Below are positions 14,200 to 26,239 of a stretch of DNA of 64,000 nucleotides, one piece after another. The notes beneath the pieces are model-generated. The model saw only the letters and a program-made list of their open reading frames with translations. It searched no databases and had not been told where the DNA came from. Source of the stretch: Pictodentalium vernedei (lineage: Eukaryota > Mollusca > Scaphopoda > Dentaliida > Dentaliidae); assembly GCA_031216915.1 (NCBI GenBank), contig CM062289.1, forward strand, positions 22,050,520 to 22,114,519. Reading direction: 5' to 3'. Positions within the stretch are counted from its first letter, which is position 1. Each line of letters opens with the position of its first letter. A program made the position numbers and the translations under genes.

Positions 14200-14524
14200 T
14201 GTATCTGAATTGCTCCAACACAGCATCATTATTGTTCCTAAGGATTCATCTTTATTCATCAGAATATTGCCCAGAGGAGCAAGAACTTGTAATGATACAA
14301 CAGTTCATATATCAGAATAGTTGCAATACAATATATATTTAGATTACATAATGGGTTACCTGAATCAAATACAGGGGAACAAACAGTAAGTTACCAAAGT
14401 TCAGACCAGGTGAACGATAAATGGGTTCCGTAAAATTTTGAAAACAGCAGGCCTGTCTCTGGACAAGTAACGAATAGGTAGTCACCTGGTAGACTAAGGT
14501 AGTTGATTGCAATTGTGAAACGGT

Positions 14525-14895
14525 TATTTATGTTTATTTATTTATTGATGTTTAGGGTCACATATTTATGCTCAATGGCTAATCATGACCGTGACAGTTT
14601 TACGGGTGGAGGAAGCCGGAGTACCCGGAGAGAACCACCGAGCAACGACGAGCAGCTGCCAACTCCCCAACATCTTAACTCCGCACTGCAGCACAGGCAG
14701 GGTTAGATTGGTTGAAGACATGCGTACCATTGACGTGCAGTACGCCTTAGTACACAGCGTCATCATGCCCCCACATGGGCAATGGGGGTGAAGTGTTTTG
14801 CCCCAGGACACAACGCAGTTGCCGCAGATGGGATTCGAACCGAGGACCTCTCGGCTTGCAGCCTGCACCTCTACCTACTGAGCCACTGCGCCCCC
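14525..14895 (-). mobile_element. tRNA-derived SINE
   Basis: Read on the - strand, the head resembles a tRNA gene with A box TGGCTCAGTAGGTAGAGG and B box GGTTCGAATCC, the internal RNA polymerase III promoter. A body of about 270 bp follows, with the widespread CCCAGGACACAA-type and CGGAGTACCCGGAG-type blocks, then an (ATTT)-rich tail. A 12-bp target duplication TTGTGAAACGGT flanks it at 14513-14524 and 14896-14907, as expected for LINE-driven insertion. The short open frames are not genes. A sister copy is at 37975-38313. Confidence 0.92.
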
Positions 14896-14913
14896 TTGTG
14901 AAACGGTAACAGA

Positions 14914-16702
14914 TTTTTAGTTCACCGAAGGGAGCTTAACTTATCACTTGCCATCCGTCATCATCCGGCATCTGTCATGAACTTTACATTATCGACTTCT
15001 TCCAAACTGCTGGACCAAATTGAACCAAATTTGGTGTGCATGTTTCTTATCATGTCAATTCAAGTTTGTACAAATAAACTTTCTGCGTCCACAAGGGGCA
15101 TTACTTTAATACGGATCACCCATAAATCTTTTTTTAAAATTAAAAAAGTCTTTTTCTCCAGAACCATCATTTAAAATCTTTTGATATTTGGAATATAACA
15201 TCTCTATTGGGGTCAGATTCAAGTTTATACAAATCGAGTCCCTAGGTTAATAATTGGGCTCCCTGTAGGAGCCCGATTTTTAACTTAGTGAAATATGAGG
15301 AAATTTCTTTAAAAATCTTCTTCAGATCCACCAATCAGAATGCTTTCATATTTGGTATACAACACCTATAGGGGGGGGGGGGGGGGGGTGGGGGGGGGAG
15401 GGGGGGCAGATTCAGGCTTGTACAAATGGGGTTCCTGAGTGAGTATTTGGGCTCTCTATTGGAGCCCAAAGTTTAACTTCGTGCAGTTTGAGGAAATTTC
15501 TTTGAAAATCTTCTTCTTCAGATCCACCAGTCAAAATCCTTTCATATTTCGTATACAACATCTGTAGAAGGGTCAGATTCAAGTTTGTACAAATCGGGTC
15601 CCTGAGTTAGTATTTGGGCTCTCTGTTGTAGCCCAAAGTTCAACTTCGTACAATTTGTCAAATTGAGGAAATTTCTTTAAAAATCTTCGTCTTCAGCTCC
15701 ACCAGTCAGAATCCTTTCATGTTTGATATACAACATCTATGGGGGGGGGGGGGGGGGGGTGGGGAGGGAGGGGTCAGAATCAAGTTTGTTCAAATCGAGT
15801 CCCTGGGTTTATATTTGGACTCCCTATGAGAGCCTGAATTTTAACTTAGTGAAATATGAGGAAATTTCTTTTAAAAATCTTCTTCTTCAGATCCACCAAT
15901 CATTCACATTTGGTATACAACATCTTGAGGTGGGTCAGTTTCAGGTTTGTTCAAATTGCTTACCTTGATAAATTTTTGGGCTCCCTATGGGAGCCTAATA
16001 TCAACTAGTGCAATATAGGGAATTTTAAAAAAAAAATCAAATCCTCTTCTTTAGACCATGTAGTCAGAATATTTTCATATTTGGTATACAACATCTCTAG
16101 GAGGGTCTGATTCAAGTTTGTTCAAATCTGGTCTCTGGGTTGATATTTGGCTTCCTATGGGAGCCCGAATTTTGACTTAGTGCAATATGAGGAAATTTCT
16201 TTTAAAAGTCTTCTTCAGATCCACCAACACTAATCAGAATCTTTTCATATTTGGTATACAACATCTCTAGGTGGGTCAGGTTCAAGTTTGTTCAAATCGG
16301 GTACCTGGGTTAATATTTTGGCTCCCTCTTTGGGCCCAAAGTTTAACTTAATGCAATGTGAGGACATTTCTTTACAAGCCTCCTTGTTCAGATCCATCAG
16401 TCAGAATTCTTTCATATTTGGTATATACATTTGTAACATTTCAAGAGGGATCAGATTCAAGTTTGTTCAATTTGAGTCCCTGGCTTATTATTTGAGCTCT
16501 CTATGGGGAGGGTTGGGGAGGGGGGTGCAGGGAGAGCATGTTAGGTTCAGGTTTGTTCAGATCCATTTCCATAAAATTTGCCTTTGCATGGCTTCATTCC
16601 TTTGTAGTGTTGATGAACCATGTCTAACTGAATGTGACCCCAAACACTTCTTTGAACTACTTTGGCCGGTGACCGATTAAGGCCCCTTAGGGCCTCTTGT
16701 TT
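14914..16702 (+). mobile_element. Family B Helentron-like element (B2), both ends present
   Basis: It begins in a T run with a decayed hairpin AGTTCACC-GAA-GGGAGCTT and a CCGTCATCATCCGGCATCTGTC stretch, followed by TTGAACCAAATTTGGTG. About eight units of 165-205 bp follow, with the same motifs as B1. The 3' end has GGTGACCGA, hairpin AGGCCC-CTTA-GGGCCT and CTCTTGTTTT. Long G runs occur at about 15370-15410 and 15741-15768. The 5' end lies 7 bp from the SINE target duplication and the 3' end 36 bp from the CDK2 exon at 16738. Confidence 0.8.
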
Positions 16703-16737
16703 TCTCATTTCTTACAATTTCTTCTTTGTTATTTCAG

Positions 16738-16807
16738 ATGGTAAGAAAAGCTTTATTTCCAGGAGATTCAGAAATAGACCAACTGTACAGAATATTCAGA
16801 ACACTTG
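16738..16807 (+). CDS. CDK2: CDK2 exon: CDK insert region
   Basis: This exon has 70 nt between acceptor TTATTTCAG (ends 16737) and donor GTAATT (16808). It opens at phase 0 and closes after the first base of a Gly codon. It encodes [24 protein letters not shown] (the last Gly is split), matching human CDK2 [32 protein letters not shown] is the hallmark helix G/CMGC insert, where Cks proteins dock. It joins the exon ending 8941 in frame (..IFAEM/MVRK) and the exon starting 38767 by completing GGT. It is separated from that next exon by almost 22 kb of transposon-filled intron. Confidence 0.96.
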
Positions 16808-17899
16808 GTAATTTGTTAATTTTGTACCACAAGTACCACAGCAATAGATATAACTGAACATGTGCCACCTTTATGTTCCCCAATACTAGGTCCAACCAGA
16901 AATTGTCTGAAGTCTTTACAATATAATTTAGAAATGTTTATACTGTAACCAGTGGCCAAGTCTTAGCTGGTGCTAACTCGAAAATATTCAGGGCCAAACA
17001 CAAATTTTGCCCTCCAATCCCCAAAATTTGCATCCAAAATAAAAAAAAACTGATGTCCTATATGTTCCTCCATACTTTGCCTATTGCACATGCGCAGTGT
17101 CAAGGAAGTACCGAAATTGGTGCCAAGTCTCATTCTTTGTTTGGCCCTTCTGTCAGATAACATCTCTCTGACTTCTGTGCTTATAAATCTCAGTCAAAAT
17201 GATGCCAGACACAAAGTATTGATGAATATGGTGGATCCAAGGTTGCATTAAGAGGATGAGAGGAAGAAACAGTGGTTGGATGTGTTCAGGGCTGTAACTT
17301 ACAATTAGCTCAACTTTGAGCTTATGCCATGACCAGTGGTCCAGCGGCCGTCTGTCCGTCAACAATTCAATATAGCTCTGGCCAGAGGCCATATTTATGA
17401 ACCAATCTTTGCGAAACTTCTTGGGTACCTTTGTTATCACCGTGGGACGAGAACAAGTGTTTTGGGGTCCGGTCCAAAATTCAAGACAGCCACTGGCAGC
17501 CATTTTGTTCAAAATTAGGTCAATCAGATTTTTGCGCAGAACTTCCATATGAAAGCTCTGATTTGAATAATTTTTTGTATGAATGTTTAGTACCATGGGA
17601 TACATCACTTATAATTCAGGTTTTTTTCTTGTGCATAAATTGTGCAAATTAGACTAACTTTGATTTATTTAGTGTTACTTTCAGCAGCACTGTAAGTGCA
17701 AATGCCAATACGGCGCGGGCAAGAGGCTGTATTTATGAATTCATCTTTACGAAACTTCTTGGGTACTTTTGTTATCACCGTGGGACGAGAACGAGTGTTT
17801 TGGGGTCCAGTCTGAAATTCAAGATGGCCGCTGACAGCCATTTTGTTCAAAATTAGGTGCAATCAGATTTTTGCGAAAGTGCTGATGTGAATAATTTTT

Positions 17900-19726
17900 A
17901 GCTCAACTTTGGCGAAGCCAAATTTGAGCTTATGCCATGGCCCGTCGTCTGTCATCCGTCTGTCCGTCAACATTTGGATATGGCTCGGGCTAGAGGCCGT
18001 ATTTATGAACCGATCTTTACGAAACTTCTTGGGTACCTTTGCTATGACTGTGGGATGAGAACGAGTGTTTTGGGGGTGAGGTCCGAAATTCAAGATGGCT
18101 GCCAGCCACCATTTTGTACCGACGATGCAGAAATCTGTTTTTTGTACAGAACTTCCATATGAAAGCTCTGATTTGAATAATTTTTTGTATAAATGTTTAG
18201 TACCATGGGATACATCACATATAATACGGGTTTTTTTCTCGTGCGTAAATTATGCAATTTTGACTAACTTTGATGTTTTTTGGTGTTACTTTCAGCACTG
18301 TAAGCGCAAATGCCAATACGGCTCGGGCTAGAGGCCGTATTTATGAACCAATCTTTACGAAACTCCTTGGGTACCTTTGTTATCACCGTGGGACGAGAAC
18401 GAGTGTTTTGGGGTCCGGTCCGAAATTCAAGATGGCCGATGGCAGCCATTTTGTACAAAATTTGGTGCAATCAGATTTTTGCACAGAACTTCCATATGAA
18501 AGCGCTGATTTGAATAATTTTTTGTGTGAATGTTTAGTACCATGGGATACATAACATATAATACGGGTTTTTTTCTCGTGCAGAAATTATGCAAATTAGA
18601 TGAACTTTGATTTTTTCAGTGCTACTTACACACAGTAAGTACACATGTCAATACGGCTCGGACTAGAGTCTGTATTTATGAACCGATCTTCACAAAACGT
18701 CTTGGGTACCTTTGTTGTCACCTTGGGACGAGAACAAGTGTTTCTGGGTGCGGCCCAAAATTCAAGATGGCTGCCAGTGGTCATTTTGTACTGAAATTAG
18801 GTCTAATCAGTTTTTTGTACACAACTTCTATACGGCTCAGACTAGAGGCCGTATTTATGAACTGATCTTTACGAAACTTCTTGGGTACCTTTGTTATCAC
18901 CGTGGGATGAGAACGAGTGTTTTTGGGTGTGGTCCGAAATTCAAGATGGCCACCAGCAGCCATTTTGTACCAAAATTAGTGCAATCAGTCTTTTGTACAG
19001 AACTTCTGTATGAAAGTTCTGATTTGAATAAATTTTTGTATGAATGTTTAGTAGCATGGAATACATCACATATAGTACAGGTTTTTTTCTCATGCAGAAA
19101 TTATGCAAATTAGATGAACTTTGATTTATTCAGTGCTACTTACACACTGTAAGTGCACATGTCAATACGGCTCGGGCTAGAAGCTGTATTTATGAACCGA
19201 TCTTCACAAAACTTCTTGGGTACCTTTGTTATCACCTTGGGACGAGAACGAGTGTTTCTGGGTGCAGTCCAAAATTCAAGATGGCTGCCAGATGCCATTT
19301 TGTACCAAAATTAGGTCCAATCAGTTTTTTGTCACAACTTCTACACAGCTCATATTTGTGAACTGATCTTCACGAAACTTCTTGGGTACCTTTGTTTTCA
19401 CCTTGGGACAGGAATGAGTGTGTTTTGGGGTGCCTTTGTTATCACTGTGCTATGAGAACAAATATTTTGGGGTTCAGTCAGACCCACTCTGGGACTCAAA
19501 GATTTTTTTCTAGTTTAGCATCTGACTGTCACCCACCTTTACAATACTTTACCTATACATTTGTTACAGGCAACGGTCAGTTTTATGTACAGACCGTTAC
19601 AATACTTTATATGTACCTTTGTTATCAGGTCATTACCTAGATGTTTGTCATTGCTGTGTCACATACTATACATGTACATGTCTCTGTCTTGACAAGTTGA
19701 GCTACAGTGTCATTGACACTTTCATT
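17900..19726 (+). mobile_element. Family A Helentron-like element (H3) nested in H2
   Basis: It is a full-length copy of 1827 bp with 5' hairpin AGCTCAACTTTGGC-GAA-GCC.., 333-bp units and the standard 3' end. The host unit is cut between AATAATTTT and TGTGTGAATG, while uncut units (about 18515) read AATAATTTTTTGTGTGAATG, so only T residues lie at the junction. It closely matches H1 along its length, which suggests recent amplification of this subfamily. Confidence 0.85.
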
Positions 19727-20575
19727 TGTGTGAATGTTTAGTACCATGGGATACATCACATATAATATAGGTTTTTTTCTCATGCATAAATTATGCCAAT
19801 TAGACTAACTTTGATCTATTTAGTGTTACTTTCAGCACTGTAACTGAAAATGCAAATATGGCTCGGGCTAGAGGCCGTATTTATGACCCGATCTTTACGA
19901 AACTTCTTGAGTACCATTGTTATCACCGTGAGATGAGAACAAGTGGTTTTGGGTGCAGTCCAAAATTCAAGATGGCCACCTGCAGCCATTTTGTACTTTA
20001 GTTAGTGTAATCAGTTTTTTGTACAAAACTTCTGTATGAAAGTTCTGATTGGAATAAATTTTTGTATGAATGTTTAGTAACATGGAATACATCAAATATA
20101 ATGCAGTTTTTTTCTCAGGCAGAAATTATGCAAATTAGATGAACTTTGATTTATTCAGTGCTACTTATACACTGTAAGTGCACATGTCAATACGGCTCTG
20201 GCTAGAGTCTGTATTTATGAACCAATCTTCACGAAACTTCTTGGGTACCTTTGTTATCACCTTGGGACGAGAACGAGTGTTTCTGGGTGCGGTCCAAAAT
20301 TCGAGATGGCTGCCAGTTGCCATTTCGTACCGAAATTGGGTCCAATCAATTTTTTGTACTTAACTTCTATACGGCTCAGGCTTGAGGCTGTATTTATGAA
20401 CCAATCTTTACAAAACTTCTTGGGTATCTTTGTTATCACCGTGGATGAGAATGAGTGTTTTGGGGTGCAGTTTAAAATGCAAGATGGCTGCCAGCAGCCA
20501 TTTTGTACCAAAATTAGTGCAATCAGTTTTTTGTACAGACCTTCTGTATGAAAGCTCTAATTTGAATAAATTTTT

Positions 20576-21033
20576 ACCTGCGTCACCAGCGGCAGAGCAG
20601 GTCTAATAACCGCTCGACTCCGTCCTTCAGTCCATCTGTCAGTCTGTCAGTCTGTCCGTCCATCACTCCATCCGAAACACTTCTTCCGTCAAAGTTTTCT
20701 TGGCTTCTATGAAAGGGAATGATTTTATATTTGGTCTGCTGCTTCATAATGATGAGTTGTATCATGTATCTAATTTTCACATCTGCCGTGCAGCCACTTC
20801 CTGTTTGCCGATACTTTGAAATTTGACTGTACTCACTGAACATTGAAATTTTTCGTCACACTTTTCTCGGCTTTTATGCGACGGATTCATTCAGTATTTC
20901 ACCTGGAGCTTAATAATGTTGAGTTGTATCGTGTATGCAATTTTCAGACCTGCCGTGAAGCCACTTCCTCTTTGGCGATACTTTAATCAATTGCATGCAG
21001 CGATGCAGGTCCAGACCCGGTATTCGTCTTGTT
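20576..21033 (+). mobile_element. Family C Helentron-like element nested in H2
   Basis: This 458-bp element starts after TTTTT with ACCTGC..GCAGGT (6-bp arms) and a CTGTCAGTCTGTC stretch. It has two units of about 185 bp sharing GTTGTATC.TGTAT, CTGCCGTG.AGCCACTTCCT and GATACTTT. It ends GCAGGT..CCGGTATTCGTCTTGTT. GCAGGT is the inverse of the 5' ACCTGC. The host reads AATAAATTTTT / TGTATGAGTG, and uncut units read AATAAATTTTTGTATGAATG. A 3' hairpin is not clear in this family. Confidence 0.75.
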
Positions 21034-23960
21034 GTATGAGTGTTTAGTAACATGGAATACATCACATATAATATGGGTTTTTTTCTCATGCAGAAATTAT
21101 GCAAATTAGATGAACTTTGATTTTTTCAGTGCTACTTATACACTGTAAGTGCATATTTCAATATGGCTAGGGCTGGAGGCTGTATTTATGAACCAATCTT
21201 CATGAAACTTCTTGGGTACCTTTGTTATCACCGTGGGACGAGAACGAGTGTTTTTGGGTGCAGTCCAAAATTCAAGATGGCCACCAGCAGCCATTTAGTA
21301 CCAAAATTAGTGCAATCAGTTTTTTGTACAGAACTTCTATATGAAAGTTCTGATTTAAATAAATTTTTGTAGGAATGTTTAGTAACATGGAATACATCAC
21401 ATATAATACGTGTTTTTTTCTCGTGCAGAAATTATGCAAATTAGATAAACTTTGATTTATTCAGTGCTACTTATACACTGTAAGTGCACATGTCAATATG
21501 GCTAGGGCTGGGGGCTGTATTTATGAACCGATCTTCACTAAACTTCTTAGGTACCTTTGTTATCATCTTGGGACGAGAATGAGTGTTTTTGGGTGTGGTC
21601 CGAAATTCAGGATCGCTGCCGGTGGCCATTTTATACCAAAATTAGTGCAATAAGTTTTTTGTACAGAACTTCTGTCTGAAAGTTTTGATTTGAATAAATT
21701 TTTGTATGAATGTTTAGTAACATGGAATACATCACATATAATACAGGTCTTTTTCTCGAGCAGAAATTATGCAAATTAGATGAACTTTGATTTATTCAGT
21801 GCTACTTATACACAGTAAGTGCTCGTGTCAATACGGCTCGGGCTGGAGTCTGTATTTATGAACTGATCTTCCCAAAACTTCTTTGGGTTCCTTTGTTATC
21901 ATCTTGTGACAGGAACGAGTGTTTTTGTGTGCCTTTGTTATCACTGTGCTAAGAGAACAAATATTTTTGGGTTCACTCAGACCCACTCGGGGACTGAAAG
22001 ATTTCTCTTCTAGTTTAGCATCTAACTGTCACCTCATCTTTACAGTACTTTACCTATATATTTGTTACAGGCTACAGTCAGCATTTATGTACAGACTGTT
22101 ACAATACTTTACACGTACCTTTGTTATTAGGTCATTACGTCGATGTTTGTCATTGCTGTGTCACATACTTTACATGTACATGTCTTAAACAAGTTGAGTC
22201 ACAGTGTCATTGACACTTTCATTTTTATTATAAATTATTTCATGTTCCCTAATTTTGGGACCTGGACCTGATGTTTTCATTCTTGCTATGAAAATTCCAC
22301 TGTTTGTTAAGTGTTTCCTCCCTCTCCTTCCTTGAAACGCCCCTAGTTAAGCTCCTATGCTTTTTGAACCTTTTTTGAAATTTTTTTATTCAAAATTTCT
22401 TGGGAGTTTAACTTTGTAACAGAATGTTTATTCTGTTTGTCCCCATGGTTACGTACTCACCCTTGGGGTGTTTAGGCATATTTGGTCTTGCATCTACTAT
22501 CTGATGTATCACAGTTTCTTCTGATAAGATTCTGCCTTACATCGGATAGTTATCTAAGAATCTGTTACTGACTTCAGGCTGTGTTGTATTAGTGCCTGGA
22601 GTCTTGTTTCTGGTTTTTATAGATTTTTTGTTTCCATTGACAACGGTTACTTTCTGTTAGTAATTCCTTGTCTCCTGTAATGTTAGGTATGTAATTAGAT
22701 ACATTATTATTCTCCAGAAGTATTACATTAATTTTCTAGTTTCAAGAAAACTTTTTGTCCACATTTAGGCTTTTTTGGGATACATTTGGGCTCATCGTTC
22801 CCTTTGGGAACTTGGGCTCATGTCAAAATTTTTCCAATTTTTTTCTTCTTTTTTTTTATGAATTATTTTTCGAAAATTTGTTTAATGGATTGTATTATTA
22901 TGTATCTTTGTATTTTTATGATGTTTAGTGTGAGGACTGCGGCTTGAATATTTCTTATAAAATGAAAGAATATTGTTCAAATTGTAAATTGAGGAAGTCT
23001 TCTGCAGATTGTCATGATCATTGTGTTTGCTGTAGTCATTGTACTCACACAAACTCTTGTTCTGGTTGTGCCAATTGGGATGACAAACGGAGACTATGTG
23101 TCATGGTACATTGTTAGTGGTGAGAGATTGATGCCTGTTCTCTCACCACAAGGTCACTCTAGTTTTTCAGTTTCTTTTTCAGAAGAACAAGAACATGGTG
23201 ATGTTTATGTGATATCATCTGGAAGTGTGCTACTGTCGTCGCAAATTAATGATGAGCTGGCGGCAAATGTGCTCAATGAAATTAGACAAGCGCCTAGATC
23301 TCAGAATATGGGATTTAGGTCCTTGTCGCCAGCTAGCTCAGCCAGTTGTCATATGCAGAATATGGGTGGTATGATGCCGGGTATGTCCATAGCGTCAAGG
23401 AAAGGAAAAAGGGTGTTGCGAGCACTATAATCTTGAATCACACACACCCTGCGACGATGGAACAGAGAGCCAGTCAGTTCGACGGTCTGCTCGTTCAGGT
23501 CATCCCAGAACGCGAGCGAGAGAGGTTCCTCTCTCTTACAACAACATCTGGGGCCAGAGGTTGTTGTTCATAACATTCGTCAGTCGGAGCATACGTCTGC
23601 ACCTCCTTCTGGGACTCTCCATCACATAGACTACCGAGTGCACCTTGACTATGTGACCACAGAGATCCAGCCTGCATCGCCGACGAGGGATTTGATGTCA
23701 TCAAGGTTACTCCATCCAATAGCCAGGGACACTAACTAGGCCTCATCAGTCTGGACGTTCGCCTAAGAGGATTATGTCAGATACGCCATCCCAGGAGCTA
23801 CCAGCGGCTAAACATAAGAGATCCGCAGCTCCATAGGGATCTGTGACGGAATTACTGTCACAGATTTTGGGGGGGGGGGGGGGGGGCAAAATTTGTGTTT
23901 GGCCCTGAATATTTTAGAGTTAGCACCAGCTACGTATGGGCCATTGGTAAGTATAAAAAG

Positions 23961-24495
23961 GAATAGTCGAAACCTTTATGTTTTTTTGTTTACTCTGTTT
24001 TACACTTCTGTTTACACTTCTATAAGGAGAGATTCTATAAGTGGCAATGTCGGTCTGTCTGTCTGTCTGTCGGTCTGTCTGTCGGTCGGTCTGTCTGTGA
24101 CCAACGAGTTTCAAAACTCAATAACTTTTAAAATACTTGATGGAATGTCTTTATATTTGGCATGTAAGTGTATCTTATTGATGTCTAGCCACTGTTCAAT
24201 GCACGTGTTGTTCCCAATATTTTTCTTGGAGTTATGGCCCTTGATGAACTTAGAATTTTGTGAAATTGCACCACCCGTCGCAGATACGGCATCGATGTCG
24301 CGATTTTTAAACAACATGATTAATTTTACTGTTCTGATCTTTCCTAAAAATATTTTTGTGTCTTCTCATTTAACATGCATGAGCATTTGGAGTATCTCAA
24401 TCTTGAAAATATGTTGATGTTTATAATGATTACACTGATATGAGAAGCAAATATGGTTGTTTTCAGCTATTTTATAAAAAATGTGTTGGAAGGCT
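23961..24495. other. Intron with GTCT microsatellite
   Basis: About 24048-24098 is a (GTCT/GTCG)n microsatellite. The sequence after it (CAATAACTTTTAAAATACTTG..) resembles the unit style of the other satellite elements, but no repeat partner or terminus is visible. The open frame at 23893-24417 crosses the microsatellite and is not a gene. Confidence 0.5.
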
Positions 24496-24499
24496 TTAA

Positions 24500-24707
24500 C
24501 CCTGTTCACGCTGATGTTAAAATTCCAGAATTTCAAATAGAACATTTTTCACATGAAGCAAGTAGGAATTTTCCCAATTCAGTCTTGTTTGACAGAGCTG
24601 AATGTGCTTTGTCAGACAAGGGTTGAGTTGGTCCAATTTCAGGTTGCATTATGGGAGAAACTTGTGGCTTGAAATTTTAATATTTCAAAACTTTTGTGTA
24701 AGGGGTG
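24500..24707 (+). mobile_element. TTAA MITE, second family, copy 1
   Basis: The element is flanked by TTAA at 24496-24499 and 24708-24711. It begins CCCTGTTCACGCTGATGTTA and has a central inverted block (CTTGTTTGACAGAGC / GCTTTGTCAGACAAG). The right terminus is decayed. It is related to 25801-26007. Confidence 0.6.
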
Positions 24708-24882
24708 TTAAGCAATACTCGTAAGTTGTTCATCTTTCGATTCCACCATACAGTAACCTTGGATTTTCTGGCTTCTGCTGAACCATTAGTTTTGAAGTCT
24801 ACTCTAAGTGCTACTTGACCTGATCTAGAGAGCATACAATTTAATGTTACTGGTCATCCAGTATGTGAACATTTATAGATAC

Positions 24883-25386
24883 CGTATTTACTCTATATAC
24901 TGGGACATTCTATAATTTGGGACACACATTTTTTCCAGAAAATTTTTTTTTTCTTTATGCTCCAATGTTTGGGACACTCAGCAGACTTGTTTCCAGTTGG
25001 CCCAGACACCTGAAAACGGTGCAAAATGCTCAATATTAAAGCTAAGTTTGTGTTTAATTTTCCTTTTTAAACAAAATAAAAAGAATTCTTGTGTAACTAA
25101 AAATTTTCATTTTTTGCTTCCAAAACATAGCTTATGACCCCTCATTAGAACGAGTGCATTGCACTCGTTCTAATGAGGGGTCATAAGCTATGTTTTGGAA
25201 GCAAAAAATGAAAATCTAAAAAAAAATTGGATTGCGATTTTCGTATATAGTGATGGAAAACGAATCACACATAACTTGATACAGCATTAAAACAAGACCA
25301 GGTTGTGTTTTTTCCCCATTTTCTAAGATGTGGGTCATCTGTGAAAATATTTATTTTTAGCTGTCCTAATACATAGAGTAAACACG
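24883..25386 (+). mobile_element. MITE with imperfect TIRs and a perfect 56-bp palindrome core
   Basis: The ends are CGTATTTACTCTATATAC and, inverted, CGTGTTTACTCTATGTAT. The core at 25103-25215 is two exact 56-bp arms around one T (25159), containing GACCCCTCATTAGAACGAG. That core resembles the centres of the TTAA MITEs at 3709, 9646 and 27983 although the outer termini differ. No target duplication is evident. Confidence 0.65.
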
Positions 25387-25514
25387 TTAACTGTTAATTT
25401 GTAGTGCCATATAAGCTGAGGTGCCAATAATATGAGTGAATTTGCTTTTCACAGACCTTGAATAATACTCCCCAGTGATTCATCAACTTTAACTCTCTGC
25501 ACACTGATATCTAA

Positions 25515-25874
25515 ATTTTAGGGTGAAAATTTCCTCATAATGCAACTAGAAATTCAACCAATTCAATCTTGTTTGATACTCTGTCGAAACAGATTGAATT
25601 GGGTTGGTTAAATAATTTAACCCTCGGCACTATGATGTCAAAATGGCAACGTTTTCAGCAATAAATATTTCCCGTAATGCAAAGTGATATTATTTTTTTA
25701 GGGTGAAAATTTCCTCATAATGCAACTAGAAATTCAATCAATTCAATCTTGTTTGATAATCTGTCGAAACAGATTCATTTGGATTGGTTAAATAATTTAA
25801 CCCTCAGCACTCTGATGTCAAAATGCCAACGTTTTCAGCAATAAATATTTCCCATAATGCAAAGTGATATTAAC
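25515..25874 (+). repeat. Tandem duplication of about 180 bp
   Basis: Two consecutive units share TTAGGGTGAAAATTTCCTC, TCAATCTTGTTTGATA, GGTTAAATAATTTAACCCTC and TTTTCAGCAATAAATATTTC. The differences between units are scattered point changes. Confidence 0.85.
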
Positions 25875-26007
25875 CAAATATAGTTTGTTTGACAGAGCGC
25901 AATGAGCTCTCTCAAACAAGATATAATTGGTTAAATTCATAGTTAAACAAGAGAAAAAACGGAGTGATTGGAGAAAATTCTGTGGCACAACCAGAGTGCT
26001 AAGGGTT
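25801..26007 (+). mobile_element. TTAA MITE, second family, copy 2
   Basis: The termini are CCCTCAGCACTC and, on the right, GAGTGCTAAGGG, flanked by TTAA (25797-25800; 26008-26011, with two extra T before the right TTAA). The central inverted block is TTGTTTGACAGAGC..GCTCTCTCAAACAA. A similar left end occurs at about 25623 within the duplicated unit. Confidence 0.65.
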
Positions 26008-26239
26008 TTAAATTCCAGATGCATTATTGGAAATATAGCCACTTGAAAGGTATTTTGACATCATGTGCAGTGTACTAAACTCACATGTTGAGTTATCAGA
26101 TTTCAAGTGAGCAGTCAGTACATGTTTGCACAGTTACTTGTCAGGGTGCAGAGTGTGTTTTGCAACAAGTAGTTCTAGATAATAGTTTTAATGTGAAGAA
26201 AAGAAAAATTAGTTTCTATACACCTGTTTAAAAAAAATG

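Larger units (their letters stand above)
17307..22223 (+). mobile_element. Family A Helentron-like element (H2) hosting H3 and C
   Basis: It starts AGCTCAACTTTGAGCTTATGCC (shortened 5' hairpin), continues as 333-bp units, and ends with the AAGTTGAG..hairpin..TTCATT terminus at 22223. Host sequence resumes as the DIRS fossil on both sides with no duplication, the junction lying in a T run. Two further elements interrupt it: H3 at 17900-19726 and a family C element at 20576-21033. Without them H2 is about 2.6 kb. Confidence 0.82.
16936..23960 (+). mobile_element. DIRS-like YR retroelement fossil, copy 2
   Basis: The left terminal repeat starts at about 16936 (TATACTGTAACCAGTGGCC) and its inverse closes the element at about 23960. 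Both match the ends of copy 1 (28038-35038). Internal sequence at 22224-23870 corresponds to the left third of copy 1, including a cysteine/histidine-rich, Gag-like region near 22930-23110. RT, RNase H and recombinase regions are absent. A family A element (17307-22223) sits inside. It is broken with many changes and a large internal loss, and looks old. Confidence 0.75.

Noticed and set aside
14820-14895. tRNA gene on the - strand
   Set aside because: The A and B boxes belong to the head of a SINE with body, tail and target duplication. A sister copy exists at 37975-38313.
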